From positions 169,966-233,965 of the forward strand of contig JAJEIH010000014.1 of NCBI GenBank assembly GCA_022827685.1: a stretch of DNA of 64,000 nt, given 5' to 3'. This DNA is from Alphaproteobacteria bacterium. Lineage in GTDB: Bacteria; Pseudomonadota; Alphaproteobacteria; Bin95. The translations under genes were made by a program, and so were the position numbers. The notes below the pieces were generated by a model that had not been told where the DNA came from, ran no database searches, and saw nothing but the letters and a program-made list of their open reading frames with translations. Below, one piece after another: positions 8,568 through 16,955 of the stretch. Numbering within the stretch: the first letter of the stretch is position 1; every line of letters starts with the position of its first letter.

Positions 8568-9329
8568 CTATCGGCGCCGCCATGTAAAGTCCAGCGCCTC
8601 GCCTCGCCGCAATATCTGTTCTATTTCAGGCAGGTAGTTGCCATTGCTGACATGCAGGACGAATCCAGGGAGGAGCGAAACCGGCGCGCGGATATCCTTG
8701 CGTCCGCGCAGAATGACGCGGTGGGCCGGGCGCCCGTCATTCTTCGACCAGAGAGGAACGACCGCCGTCTCCCCGATTCCCGAGGCGGTATAGGCGGCAA
8801 GGTGCTCGTCCAGGCGCTCGGCCGTCAGGATCGTCGTCAGCGTGCCGCCCCGCCGCAACATGGTGGCGGCGAACCGCACCCAGTGCATGAGGTCGGCGCC
8901 CTGCTCGACATGGGCCCGTGCGCGCTGCCGGTTCCGCGGCGCGGGACCGGCCGTCTCCGGGAGCCAGGGCGGGTTCGCCATTGCATGGTCGAAGCTCGCG
9001 GGACCGAGCCGGGCCGGCGGGGCGCGCAGGTCGCCGACAATGACATCGACGGTGCGCTCGAAGCCGTTCGCCTCGACATTCTTCCGGCAAAGCCCGGCGA
9101 GGTCCCGGTCCCGCTCGAGTCCGGTGACGAAGCATCCTTCGACGCGGCTTGCGAGACACAGGGCCGCAGCGCCGGTGCCCGCGCCGATTTCCAGGACGTG
9201 CTCTCCCGGCCGGGCGGGCACCGCCGCGGCCAGCAGGACGGGGTCTATCGCGACCCGGTAGCCCTCGGCGGGCTGCCGCAGCCGGACCCTGCCGTCCAGC
9301 AGGGTGTCTTCGCTGACAGCGTCGTTCAC
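8568..9329 (-). CDS. tRNA1(Val) A37 N6-methyltransferase-like (TrmN6/YfiC family)
   Basis: A 253-residue class I SAM-dependent methyltransferase. The SAM-binding glycine motif is VLEIGAGTGAAAL, the acidic residue is GLERD, and the catalytic base-binding motif is NPPW. The N-terminal RLRQPAEGYRVAIDPVLLAA is typical of the TrmN6/YfiC group that methylates an adenine in tRNA. The GTG start overlaps the stop of the DUF2007 gene by 4 bp, showing translational coupling. This pairing opposite polyprenyl synthase is common in alphaproteobacteria. Confidence 0.85.
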   Translation of the reverse strand: MNDAVSEDTLLDGRVRLRQPAEGYRVAIDPVLLAAAVPARPGEHVLEIGAGTGAAALCLASRVEGCFVTGLERDRDLAGLCRKNVEANGFERTVDVIVGDLRAPPARLGPASFDHAMANPPWLPETAGPAPRNRQRARAHVEQGADLMHWVRFAATMLRRGGTLTTILTAERLDEHLAAYTASGIGETAVVPLWSKNDGRPAHRVILRGRKDIRAPVSLLPGFVLHVSNGNYLPEIEQILRRGEALDFTWRRR

Positions 9330-9544
9330 AGTCCACCGAGGTCCTGCTGCGCGGATTCAAGGAGGCGGCGGGCCTCGGGATAGTCTTCGTCGGCCACCAT
9401 CACGCGCCGGGGAAGGATGCCGATGCTGCCCTCGACTATGCTGGCGTGGCTGTCGAGCACAACGGCTTCCACGCCGCGCGCCGAGAGTTCGGCGACCAGC
9501 CAGGAAATCGCAACCGGATCAGTAGTTTTCAGCACAGCTTTCAA
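9326..9544 (-). CDS. DUF2007 domain protein (signal-transducing-like small protein)
   Basis: A 72-residue protein. The start is TTG, followed by KAVLKTTDPVAISWLVAELS, the characteristic DUF2007 beginning, and it ends with RVMVADEDYPEARRLLESA. The domain is a small alpha/beta fold resembling the C-terminus of PII-type and putative prokaryotic signal-transducing proteins; the function is not known. It is coupled by a 4-bp overlap to the methyltransferase gene. Confidence 0.85.
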   Translation of the reverse strand: MKAVLKTTDPVAISWLVAELSARGVEAVVLDSHASIVEGSIGILPRRVMVADEDYPEARRLLESAQQDLGGL

Positions 9545-9624
9545 TCTGCAGTTCCCAAAGCTTGACCGGCCTTCCGCCCGCCCTATGCTCGCCTCTCCCG
9601 CGCCTGAAGGTCAATCACACCCCC

Positions 9625-10632
9625 GTGACACTAGCGGCGACATCCCCGCCACCGGCGCAGCCGCTGGCCGCGCTGCACGCGCTCGTCGGGGCGGATATGG
9701 CGCGCGTTAACGCGCTGATCCTCGAGCGGATGCAGAACGAGGTCGTGCTGATCCCCCAATTGGCCGGCCATATCGTCGCATCCGGCGGCAAGCGCCTGCG
9801 CCCGATGCTCACACTGGCGTCGGCGCGCCTCTGCGGCTATGGGGGGCGGCGCCATATCGAGCTCGCGGCCTGCGTCGAATTCATCCACACCGCCACGCTG
9901 CTGCACGACGATGTCGTGGATGAGAGCATATTGCGGCGCGGCACGGAGACCGCCAATGCCGTCTGGGGGAACCAGGCGAGCGTGCTGGTCGGGGATTTTC
10001 TCTTCAGCCGGTCCTTCCAGCTCATGGTCGATGCGGGCTCTCTGGAAGTGCTGGGAATTCTCGCCAATGCCTCCGCGACAATCGCCGAGGGCGAGGTACG
10101 CCAGCTCGCCACCGTCAGCCGGCCGGAAACGGAGATTGCCGACTACCTGAAGGTCGTCGAAGGCAAGACCGCCGCGCTTTTCGCTGCGGCGTGCCGCATC
10201 GGCGCCGTCATCGCGGACCGGCCGCGCGCCGAGGCCGAGGCGCTGGAAGCCTACGGCCTGAATCTCGGCATCGCCTTCCAGCTTGTCGATGACGTGCTCG
10301 ACTATTCCGCCCGGCAGGCCGATCTGGGCAAGACCGTGGGCGATGACTTCGCCGAGGGCAAGGTCACCCTGCCGGTCATTCTCGCCTACGGCCGGGGCAA
10401 TGAGGAGGAGCAGGCCTTCTGGCGCCGGGTCCTCTGCGAGGACGGGCGGCAGGTCGAGGACTTCGGCAAGGCCGTCACCCTCATGCGGCTCCACGATTCC
10501 CTGTCGGAGACGTTGGACAGGGCCCGCTCCAGCGCCGAGGACGCCAAGCGGGCGCTGGAGCTCTTTCCGGACGGGCCGGTACGCGCGGTGCTGGCCGATA
10601 TCGCCGATTTCTGCGTCGAGCGCGTCTATTAG
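9625..10632 (+). CDS. Polyprenyl diphosphate synthase (octa/decaprenyl, ubiquinone side chain)
   Basis: About 335 residues. Both aspartate-rich motifs are present: LLHDDVVDES (first) and QLVDDVLDYS (second), plus GGKRLRPML at the N-terminus, which binds isopentenyl diphosphate. This is the trans-long-chain prenyl synthase family making the octa- to decaprenyl tail of ubiquinone (IspB/DdsA). Chain length cannot be read reliably. The chosen GTG at 9625 gives the family's usual N-terminus; an in-frame TTG at 9562 would add 21 residues of low-complexity sequence. It diverges from DUF2007 across 80 bp. Confidence 0.92.
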   Translation: MTLAATSPPPAQPLAALHALVGADMARVNALILERMQNEVVLIPQLAGHIVASGGKRLRPMLTLASARLCGYGGRRHIELAACVEFIHTATLLHDDVVDESILRRGTETANAVWGNQASVLVGDFLFSRSFQLMVDAGSLEVLGILANASATIAEGEVRQLATVSRPETEIADYLKVVEGKTAALFAAACRIGAVIADRPRAEAEALEAYGLNLGIAFQLVDDVLDYSARQADLGKTVGDDFAEGKVTLPVILAYGRGNEEEQAFWRRVLCEDGRQVEDFGKAVTLMRLHDSLSETLDRARSSAEDAKRALELFPDGPVRAVLADIADFCVERVY

Positions 10633-10637
10633 GCGTT

Positions 10638-11288
10638 TCAGGCGTCCGTCTCCGCGAGGCGCCTGTCCAGATAGATCTCGACAGCGCCGTTCAACTGTTC
10701 GAGATGGCGCGTGAAGAGGTGGTTGGCCCCGGGAATGACCTTGTGGTCGATGACGATGCCGCGCTGGGTGCGCAGCTTCTCGACCAGCTTCTCGACCGAA
10801 TCGGTCGTCACGATCTCGTCCTTCGTGCCGTTGACGATCAGGCCGGAGGACGGGCAGGGCGCCAGGAAGGAGAAGTCGTACATGTTGGCCGGCGGAGCGA
10901 CGGAGATGAAGCCGGAGATCTCCGGCCGGCGCATCAGCAATTGCATGCCGATCCAGGCGCCGAAGGAAAAGCCCGCGATCCAGACCTTGACGGGGTCCTT
11001 CCTGAGGCTTTGCATGTGGTCGAGAATGGCCGCCGCATCCGCGAGCTCGCCTTCTCCGCGCCCGTATTCGCCCTGCGAGCGCCCGACGCCGCGGAAGTTG
11101 AAACGCATGACCGAAAAGCCGCGCCGGACGAAGCAATGGAACAGGTTGTAGACCACCTTGTTGTGCATTGTGCCGCCATGCTGCGGATGCGGATGGAGCA
11201 TCAGCGCGATCGGGGCCGCCGGGTCGTCGACATGGTGGTAGCGCGCTTCGAGCCGGCCCTCGGGGCCGTTCACGATAACGTCGGGCAT
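10638..11288 (-). CDS. Alpha/beta hydrolase (COG2945 type), cytosolic copy
   Basis: A 216-residue hydrolase with HPHPQHGGTMHN, NFRGVGRSQG, nucleophile elbow GFSFGA, acid NGTKDEI and histidine GANHLF. The first 128 residues are identical to the Tat-fused copy at 4139-4903 and the remainder differs at about ten positions. The ATG at 11288 is preceded by AAGGAACGGG; an in-frame ATG at 11324 would add 12 residues with no signal character. It is convergent with the polyprenyl synthase (5 bp apart) and divergent from the cysteine desulfurase. This copy sits in a normal context and is probably ancestral. Substrate unknown. Confidence 0.9.
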   Translation of the reverse strand: MPDVIVNGPEGRLEARYHHVDDPAAPIALMLHPHPQHGGTMHNKVVYNLFHCFVRRGFSVMRFNFRGVGRSQGEYGRGEGELADAAAILDHMQSLRKDPVKVWIAGFSFGAWIGMQLLMRRPEISGFISVAPPANMYDFSFLAPCPSSGLIVNGTKDEIVTTDSVEKLVEKLRTQRGIVIDHKVIPGANHLFTRHLEQLNGAVEIYLDRRLAETDA

Positions 11289-11405
11289 GGGCGTGGAATC
11301 CCGTTCCTTCGTTCCGGGCGGCAAGCCTGCCGCCGTATGGCGAATTTTCGAGGGTAACCGGGACCTAACTGGTTCGGGCGGCGAGGGCCGTCAAGAGGCC
11401 GCATC

Positions 11406-12440
11406 ATGGCAAAACGCCGCATTTACATGGACTGGAACGCCACCGCGCCGCTGGCCCCGGCCGCGCGGGACGCCATGGCGGCTGCGATGGCCGTGCTCGG
11501 CAACCCTTCCTCCGTGCATGGCGAGGGGCGCGCCGCTCGCCGCCTCGTGGAGGACGCCCGGGCGCGAATTGCGGCCTTCGCGAGCGCCGCGCCGGAGCAG
11601 GTCGTCTTCACCTCCGGCGGCACCGAGGCGAACGCGCTCGCGCTGGCCGGGCGCGAATGGCTGGCGGGGGCGAGCGAGCATGCGTCCGTGCTCGACCATG
11701 CGGCCGGCCCGCGCCTGGCCGTGGACGGCGACGGACGCATTCGCCCCGACTCGATCCCGCCGGGCATGGCTGTCGCGCTGATGGCCGCCAACAACGAGAC
11801 CGGGGCCATCCATCCCCTTGAGCAAACCGGGCGGCGGGTGCGCGGGACCGGCGGGCTCTGGCATTGCGACGCGGTGCAGGCGGCCGGGCGGCTCGACCTC
11901 GCCGCCATCGACGCCGATTCGCTGGCGCTCTCGGCGCACAAGCTCGGCGGGCCGATGGGCGTCGGCGCTCTGGTGCTGCGCACGGAACGCGCGCTTGACG
12001 GCGCAATCCGCGGCGCGCAGGAGCGCCGGCGGCGGGGCGGCACGGAAAATGTCGTCGGTATTGCCGGCTTCGGCGCGGTTGCCCGCCCGCTCCCCGACAT
12101 GGCAGCGCTCCGCGACCGGCTGGAGGCGCGGCTGGAGGGCGCCGTCATCTATGGAAGCGACGGACCGCGGCTCGGCAACACGAGCTGCATCGGCATGCCC
12201 GGCGTCTCCGGCGAGACGCAGGTGATGGCCTTCGATCTCGAGGGATTCGCGGTGAGCGCGGGGGCCGCCTGCTCCTCCGGGAAGGTGGATGCGTCGCATG
12301 TGCTGCTGGCGATGGGAGTGGATGAAACGGCGGCGGGCGAGGCGATCCGGATCAGCCTCGGACCGGGTCTCGCGGAAGCGGATATCGACGCCTTTGCAGC
12401 GGCCTGGAACCGCCTTGCGGCAAGGTTACGAAGGCGGTAG
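11406..12440 (+). CDS. Cysteine desulfurase (NifS/IscS-type, short form)
   Basis: A 344-residue PLP enzyme that takes sulfur from cysteine. The PLP lysine is in [11 protein letters not shown], the catalytic persulfide cysteine loop is [12 protein letters not shown] (the short SSGK-type loop of the IscS/NifS class), and MDWNATAPL at the start replaces the usual YLDNNATT. It is about 40-60 residues shorter than IscS, lacking part of the central region. GAGG precedes the ATG by 7 nt. It is followed by a 2Fe-2S ferredoxin and TenA in the same direction, suggesting a role in Fe-S or thiamine sulfur supply rather than the main Isc/Suf operon, which is not in view. Confidence 0.9.
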   Translation: MAKRRIYMDWNATAPLAPAARDAMAAAMAVLGNPSSVHGEGRAARRLVEDARARIAAFASAAPEQVVFTSGGTEANALALAGREWLAGASEHASVLDHAAGPRLAVDGDGRIRPDSIPPGMAVALMAANNETGAIHPLEQTGRRVRGTGGLWHCDAVQAAGRLDLAAIDADSLALSAHKLGGPMGVGALVLRTERALDGAIRGAQERRRRGGTENVVGIAGFGAVARPLPDMAALRDRLEARLEGAVIYGSDGPRLGNTSCIGMPGVSGETQVMAFDLEGFAVSAGAACSSGKVDASHVLLAMGVDETAAGEAIRISLGPGLAEADIDAFAAAWNRLAARLRRR

Positions 12441-12466
12441 AAGGCGCGGCTCACGGGATGGATGTT

Positions 12467-12793
12467 ATGCCGAAGATTACCTTTGTCAGCCCGGATGGGA
12501 GCGAGCAGACGGTCGAGCCGCCGGCGGGCATGACGATTCTGGAAATCTCGCGCAAATACGACATCGACATCGAGGGCGCCTGCGAGGGTTCGCTTGCCTG
12601 CTCGACCTGCCATGTCATCGTCGATGAGGACTGGTACGAGAGGCTGGAGGAGCCGGATGAGGACGAGGAGGACATGCTCGACCTCGCCTTCGGCCTGACG
12701 CCGACTTCCCGGCTCGGGTGCCAGATCGCGGTGACGGACGAGCTGGACGGAATCCGCGTCACGCTCCCCGAAGAAACCCGGTCGATGCTCTGA
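12467..12793 (+). CDS. 2Fe-2S ferredoxin, adrenodoxin type
   Basis: A 108-residue ferredoxin. The cluster cysteines are [14 protein letters not shown] (C-x5-C-x2-C) and a fourth in RLGCQIAV, the spacing of the vertebrate/bacterial adrenodoxin class (FdxB/Isc Fdx). The acidic patch [11 protein letters not shown] between them is the usual partner-binding helix. It supplies electrons to Fe-S assembly or cytochrome P450 systems. The start used is the ATG at 12467; an ATG three codons earlier is also possible. Its stop overlaps the TenA start (TGATG), so the two are coupled. Confidence 0.93.
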   Translation: MPKITFVSPDGSEQTVEPPAGMTILEISRKYDIDIEGACEGSLACSTCHVIVDEDWYERLEEPDEDEEDMLDLAFGLTPTSRLGCQIAVTDELDGIRVTLPEETRSML

Positions 12794-13446
12794 TGGGCCT
12801 TTTCGACCGGCTGAAAGAGGCAGCATCCGCGGACTGGCACGCCTATATCGACCATCCCTTCGTGCGCGCCGTCGGCGACGGCAGCCTGCCGGAAGCCTGT
12901 TTCCGCCACTATCTGAAGCAGGACTACCTTTTCCTGGTCCATTTCGCGCGCGCCTACGCGCTGGCGGCGTTCAAGGGCGAGACGCTCGCCGACATCCGCC
13001 GCGGCGCGGAAACCGCGCTCGCCATCGCCGACACTGAAATGCGCCTCCACGTCGCCTTCTGCAAGGGATGGGGGCTGGAAGAGGCCGACATGGCCGCGCT
13101 GCCGGAAGCGCCGGCGACCATGGCCTACACGCGCTACGTGCTGGAGCGCGGGCTCGCCGGCGACCTGCTCGACCTGCATGTCGCGCTTGCGCCCTGCATC
13201 GTCGGCTATGCGGAAATCGGCCGCGCGCTTTCCGGGTCCGCGCGGGGCAATCCTTACGGGGCCTGGATCGAGATGTATGCGGGCCGTGAGTACCAGGAGA
13301 CCGCGGCCGCGGCGATTGCCCACCTCGACGACCTGTTCGCCAGGCGCGGCGGGCCGGCACGGCTTCCGGGCCTCGAGCGCATCTTCACCGACGCGACGCG
13401 GCTCGAGATCGACTTCTGGCAGATGGGCCTGTCGCCGAACGCCTGA
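12793..13446 (+). CDS. TenA family protein (aminopyrimidine aminohydrolase/thiaminase II type)
   Basis: A 217-residue TenA protein. The helical family shows KQDYLFLVHFARAYALAA near the N-terminus, the catalytic cysteine region LAPCIVGYAEIG and the terminal glutamine/tryptophan region DFWQMGL. TenA salvages the pyrimidine of degraded thiamine. The C-terminal FWQM matches the TenA_E/TenA_C division only loosely, so a non-thiamine role remains possible. No TPP riboswitch is visible because the gene is internal to the operon. It starts in the stop codon of the ferredoxin gene. Confidence 0.87.
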   Translation: MGLFDRLKEAASADWHAYIDHPFVRAVGDGSLPEACFRHYLKQDYLFLVHFARAYALAAFKGETLADIRRGAETALAIADTEMRLHVAFCKGWGLEEADMAALPEAPATMAYTRYVLERGLAGDLLDLHVALAPCIVGYAEIGRALSGSARGNPYGAWIEMYAGREYQETAAAAIAHLDDLFARRGGPARLPGLERIFTDATRLEIDFWQMGLSPNA

Positions 13447-13450
13447 CGGG

Positions 13451-14326
13451 TCAGGTATTCCGCAACAGGTGGATGAGGGCGGAGGTGTCCCAGCGCCCGC
13501 CGCCTTCCTGCTGGACATGCTTGTAGAACTGGTCGATGGCGGCGGTCATCGGCAGGCGTGCGCCGTTGCGCTCGGCCTCGGCGAGGCAGATGGAGAGGTC
13601 CTTGCGCATCCAGTCCACGGCGAAGCCGAAATCGAACTTGTCGTCGATCATGGTCTGGCCGCGATTGTCCATCTGCCAGGAGCCCGCCGCGCCCTTGGAA
13701 ATGACCTCCAGCACGAGCGGCATGTCGAGGCCGGCCTTGAGGCCCATGTTCAGCGCCTCGGACAGGCCCTGCAGCAGACCGGCAATCGCGATCTGGTTCA
13801 CCATCTTGGTGAGCTGCCCGTTGCCGGGCGCCCCCAGCAGCGTCACCGCCCGCCCGTAACAGGTCATGGCCGGCCGGGCGCGCTCAAAGGGCTCGCTGTC
13901 GCCGCCGCACATGACGGTGAGCACGCCGTTCTCCGCGCCCGCCTGGCCGCCGGAGACGGGCGCATCGATGCAGGCGACGCCGCGTTCCCCGCCTTCCGCG
14001 TAAAGCTCGCGCGCAAGGTCGGCAGAAGCGGTGGTGTGATCCACATACACCGAGCCCGGCCGGATGCCGGCGAAGATGCCGTCATCGCCGTAAACGACGC
14101 TGCGCACATCGTCGTCGTTGCCGACGCAGGAGAACACGATGTCCGCGCCCGCCGCCGCCTCGCGGGGCGTTGCGGCGGCGCTGCCTCCGTGGGCGGCGGT
14201 CCAGGCCTCGGCCTTCTCGCCGGTGCGGTTGTAAACGGTGACCTTATGGCCGGCCGCGGCGAGATGCCCCGCCATCGGGAAGCCCATGACGCCCAGGCCG
14301 ACGAATGCAAGCGAAGCTGTGTTCAT
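13451..14326 (-). CDS. NAD(P)-dependent beta-hydroxyacid dehydrogenase (3-hydroxyisobutyrate dehydrogenase family)
   Basis: A 291-residue enzyme with the Rossmann start FVGLGVMGFPMAGHLAAAG, substrate-binding DAPVSGGQAGAENG and the catalytic lysine in NGQLTKMVNQI. These mark the family of 3-hydroxyisobutyrate, tartronate semialdehyde and related dehydrogenases. The preferred substrate is unknown; no valine-degradation genes adjoin it. It is convergent with TenA (4-bp gap). Confidence 0.9.
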   Translation of the reverse strand: MNTASLAFVGLGVMGFPMAGHLAAAGHKVTVYNRTGEKAEAWTAAHGGSAAATPREAAAGADIVFSCVGNDDDVRSVVYGDDGIFAGIRPGSVYVDHTTASADLARELYAEGGERGVACIDAPVSGGQAGAENGVLTVMCGGDSEPFERARPAMTCYGRAVTLLGAPGNGQLTKMVNQIAIAGLLQGLSEALNMGLKAGLDMPLVLEVISKGAAGSWQMDNRGQTMIDDKFDFGFAVDWMRKDLSICLAEAERNGARLPMTAAIDQFYKHVQQEGGGRWDTSALIHLLRNT

Positions 14327-14360
14327 GGTGGTGAAATCCGCATTCCGGGAACCGCTGCCA

Positions 14361-15176
14361 TCATAGCGGGACGCGGCGGATCAGGTCAGCCTCGATCCGG
14401 CGCCAGATGTCCCAGTCGGGCGCGACCAGGAGGCCGTGGCGCGGACCCAGCGGCCGATAGGGCGCGCCGCCGTGCAGGGCGGCCGCGCCGCCGGCTTCCT
14501 CGTGCAGCAGGCAGCCCGCGGCATGGTCCCAGGGATTGAGCCGGGTGTAGAGGCCGAAATGCGCCCGCCCGATGAGACGCGCCAGATATTCCTGCCCGAC
14601 GCAGCGCGTGTTGAAGCAGTGGCCGAGACGGCCCCGCCCGCGCCCCCAGATTTCGCGGTAGGCGTCGCTCACCCGGAACTTGTAGCCGTAGATCGCGCCG
14701 TTCATGTCGCGGAGGTCGGCGGGCCGCACGACCTTAAGCCTGCGTTCGCCCATGAAGGCGCCGCCGCCCCGCTCGGCCGCCGCCATGCGCTCGGAGAAGG
14801 GGTCGTAGATCCAGCCGGCGACCGTCTCGCCGCCGGCGACGAGTGCGACGATGGTGCAGAACAGCGGATAGCCGGAGGCGAAATTCGCCGTCCCGTCCAG
14901 CGGATCGACGACCCAGACGGGGCGGTCTCCCGCCAGCAGGTCGAGAACGCCGGGATCGGCTGCCGCCGCTTCCTCGCCCACCAGCACCGATCCGGGCAGG
15001 AGGTCCGGCAGCCGTTTGGCGAAACGCGCCTCCATCGCCAGATCGACGGCGGTGACGAAATCGTTGGGGGACTTCTCGCCGATGTCGCCGGGGTCGAGGT
15101 CGGTGAATTGCCGCACCATCTCGGCTGCGGCGGTCTCGCGGATGACCGACGCAACCCTGTCGAGGTCCACCTTCAC
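14361..15176 (-). CDS. Inositol monophosphatase family phosphatase
   Basis: A 271-residue protein of the IMPase/FBPase/CysQ superfamily. The metal-binding residues are in GEEAAAADPG and WVVDPLDGTANFASG, with the third aspartate in NPWDHAAGCLLHEEAGG. The family removes phosphate from inositol phosphates, PAP or sugar phosphates using Mg2+. The GTG start overlaps the stop of the DUF502 gene (GTGA), giving coupling and fixing the start; the frame is open further upstream but overlaps DUF502. Confidence 0.92.
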   Translation of the reverse strand: MKVDLDRVASVIRETAAAEMVRQFTDLDPGDIGEKSPNDFVTAVDLAMEARFAKRLPDLLPGSVLVGEEAAAADPGVLDLLAGDRPVWVVDPLDGTANFASGYPLFCTIVALVAGGETVAGWIYDPFSERMAAAERGGGAFMGERRLKVVRPADLRDMNGAIYGYKFRVSDAYREIWGRGRGRLGHCFNTRCVGQEYLARLIGRAHFGLYTRLNPWDHAAGCLLHEEAGGAAALHGGAPYRPLGPRHGLLVAPDWDIWRRIEADLIRRVPL

Positions 15177-15898
15177 GTCGATTCGGCCGGAATCTTCGGG
15201 ATGCTGCGTTCTTCCTCGGGGCGCCGGTCGGGCGGCGTCACGATGCCGCCGGAGACCACCATCTTGATGCCCTCCTCGACGGTCATGGAAAGCGGGGTCA
15301 GGTCCCGCCTCGGCACGAACAGCAGGAAGCCCGAGGTCGGGTTGGGCGTCGTCGGCAGGAAGATGTTCACCAATTCGTCTTCCGTCAGGTTCTGGACTTC
15401 GCCCTCGGTCTTGCCAGAGACGAAGGCGAGGCACCAGAGGCCGCGCCGGGGATATTCCACCAGCACGACCTGCCGGAAGGCGGTCGATCTGTGCGCCAGA
15501 ACGGTTTCGAAAATCTGCTTGAGCGCGCCATAGACCGTGCGCACGACGGGCATGCGGTTCAACAGGCGCTCGCCGGCCCGGATCAGCGTCCGGCCCATCA
15601 GGCCGGCGGCCAGATAGCCGACCAGCGAAAGCGCGATGACGAAAATGATGAGCCCGATGCCCGGTATCGAGAAGGGCAGATACTGTTCCGGATTGTAGCC
15701 TTCCGGGATGATGGCCCGGATTCTGGAATCGAAGAACTGGATGATCTGCCAGGCCAGCCAGGCAGTGATGCCGATGGGAGCCGTGACGAGGACTCCCGCA
15801 ATCACATAGTTGCGGAAGCGCAGCGGCAGGCTGCGCCCGAAGCGCGCCGCCCGCACGCGCGTTCTCCTGCCCCGTCTTCGCGGTGCCTTACGCGCCAT
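15173..15898 (-). CDS. DUF502 integral membrane protein
   Basis: A 241-residue protein with a basic, Arg-rich N-terminus and two strong transmembrane helices (near residues 28-55 and 75-105), followed by a soluble C-terminal half containing GRTLIRAGERLLNRMPVVR, FLPTTPNPTSGFLLFVPRRD and MTVEEGIKMVVSGG, all typical of DUF502. Bacterial DUF502 proteins are of unknown function; plant homologues (COV) affect vascular patterning. The gene overlaps the aspartoacylase-like gene by 11 bp and the phosphatase by 4 bp, so the three form an operon. Confidence 0.9.
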   Translation of the reverse strand: MARKAPRRRGRRTRVRAARFGRSLPLRFRNYVIAGVLVTAPIGITAWLAWQIIQFFDSRIRAIIPEGYNPEQYLPFSIPGIGLIIFVIALSLVGYLAAGLMGRTLIRAGERLLNRMPVVRTVYGALKQIFETVLAHRSTAFRQVVLVEYPRRGLWCLAFVSGKTEGEVQNLTEDELVNIFLPTTPNPTSGFLLFVPRRDLTPLSMTVEEGIKMVVSGGIVTPPDRRPEEERSIPKIPAEST

Positions 15899-16856
15899 CG
15901 GCGCTCCCTTCGTCGATGGGGCGGCAGATTCGCCCCTTGCGGCCCGGTCCGGGGCCGGAATGGTTCGGCATGATCAGGATCGCTCCGTCATAGGGCGTCG
16001 CGATCTCCCGGTCGCCGTCGCGGGCGATGACCGTGCCGGCCCGCTCGAAGACCTCGCAGCCGACATAGGGCGCGATGAAGCGGAACCGGTCGGTCCGGGC
16101 GACGATGCCATCGGTCACCTCCAGCAGGCGCGGCCGGGGCGGCGCCTTGTCGGCGATATGGGTTTCGACATCGGCGAAGTCGAGGCTTCCCGAGGCAGCA
16201 AGAAAGCGCAGCACGGTATCGAGCGCATGCACGGCCGTTGAAGACGCCCAGTGCTCGCCTGCCTCCACGAGCAACGCCACCTGCGGGTTCGACGGGTCGT
16301 TGAAGGGCCTGTGCTCGATCATCCTGAGGCCCTCCACATGGCCCGGCCCGCAGACGATCGTTCCCGGATAGCCCACCCTGAGGGCGAAGGCGCGCTCCTT
16401 CTCCAGGCCGTGGCAGAGCATGAGCGGGACCGAAGCCGTGCTCATGGAATGGACATCCAGCAGGAAGTCCGCTTCCTCGAACACGGGACGGAGTTCGCGG
16501 GCGCGCGCAAGTTCGACACTCCGCCGCGGCCCCTCTAGGGTTTCGAGCGTCCACACCCGGTTGAAATCCTCATCGACGAAACGCGACGCGCCGGGATTCT
16601 TCGGGTCGAAACGCTCATAGGCCGCAATGTTGGCAAAGGAGAGCGTCAGCACGCCCCGCCGCGGCCGGACGCCCTGCCGGAAGAGGAAATCGAGGGCAAT
16701 GGCCCCGCATATCTCATTGCCGTGGGTGATGGCGTTGACGAGCACATGCGGGCCCGGAACGCCGCTGTCGAGGTGGTGAACATAGTCGATACCGGTATTG
16801 CCGGCCCTGTAGGGAGCGATGTCGGGGGCTTCGAGTTCGACGGTGAAGCTCGGCAT
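15888..16856 (-). CDS. Succinylglutamate desuccinylase/aspartoacylase family metallohydrolase
   Basis: A 322-residue zinc carboxypeptidase-fold protein. Zinc ligands are visible in NAITHGNEICGA (HxxE) and LLDVHSMS (third His), with the catalytic glutamate likely in VALLVEAGEHW. The family removes acyl groups from N-acyl amino acids or related amides. Substrate is unknown. A roughly 80-residue C-terminal domain (from about residue 235) is all-beta. It is the first gene of an operon with DUF502 and the phosphatase and diverges from the amidase over 99 bp. Confidence 0.9.
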   Translation of the reverse strand: MPSFTVELEAPDIAPYRAGNTGIDYVHHLDSGVPGPHVLVNAITHGNEICGAIALDFLFRQGVRPRRGVLTLSFANIAAYERFDPKNPGASRFVDEDFNRVWTLETLEGPRRSVELARARELRPVFEEADFLLDVHSMSTASVPLMLCHGLEKERAFALRVGYPGTIVCGPGHVEGLRMIEHRPFNDPSNPQVALLVEAGEHWASSTAVHALDTVLRFLAASGSLDFADVETHIADKAPPRPRLLEVTDGIVARTDRFRFIAPYVGCEVFERAGTVIARDGDREIATPYDGAILIMPNHSGPGPGRKGRICRPIDEGSADGA

Positions 16857-16955
16857 GGCGCGCTCCTCTGCATGGACAAACGCCGCAATCTAGGCGCGAA
16901 CCCGCCGGGCAGATAGCTAGGATTTTCCCGAGCCGCGTCCTACAGTTCGGGCGCG

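Noticed and set aside
9631..11136. 501-codon open frame on the minus strand opposite the polyprenyl synthase
   Set aside because: Complement of the polyprenyl synthase and another frame of the hydrolase; no domain.
12793..13446. TPP riboswitch before TenA
   Set aside because: The gene starts inside the ferredoxin stop codon, leaving no leader; no TPP-type structure seen upstream of the operon.
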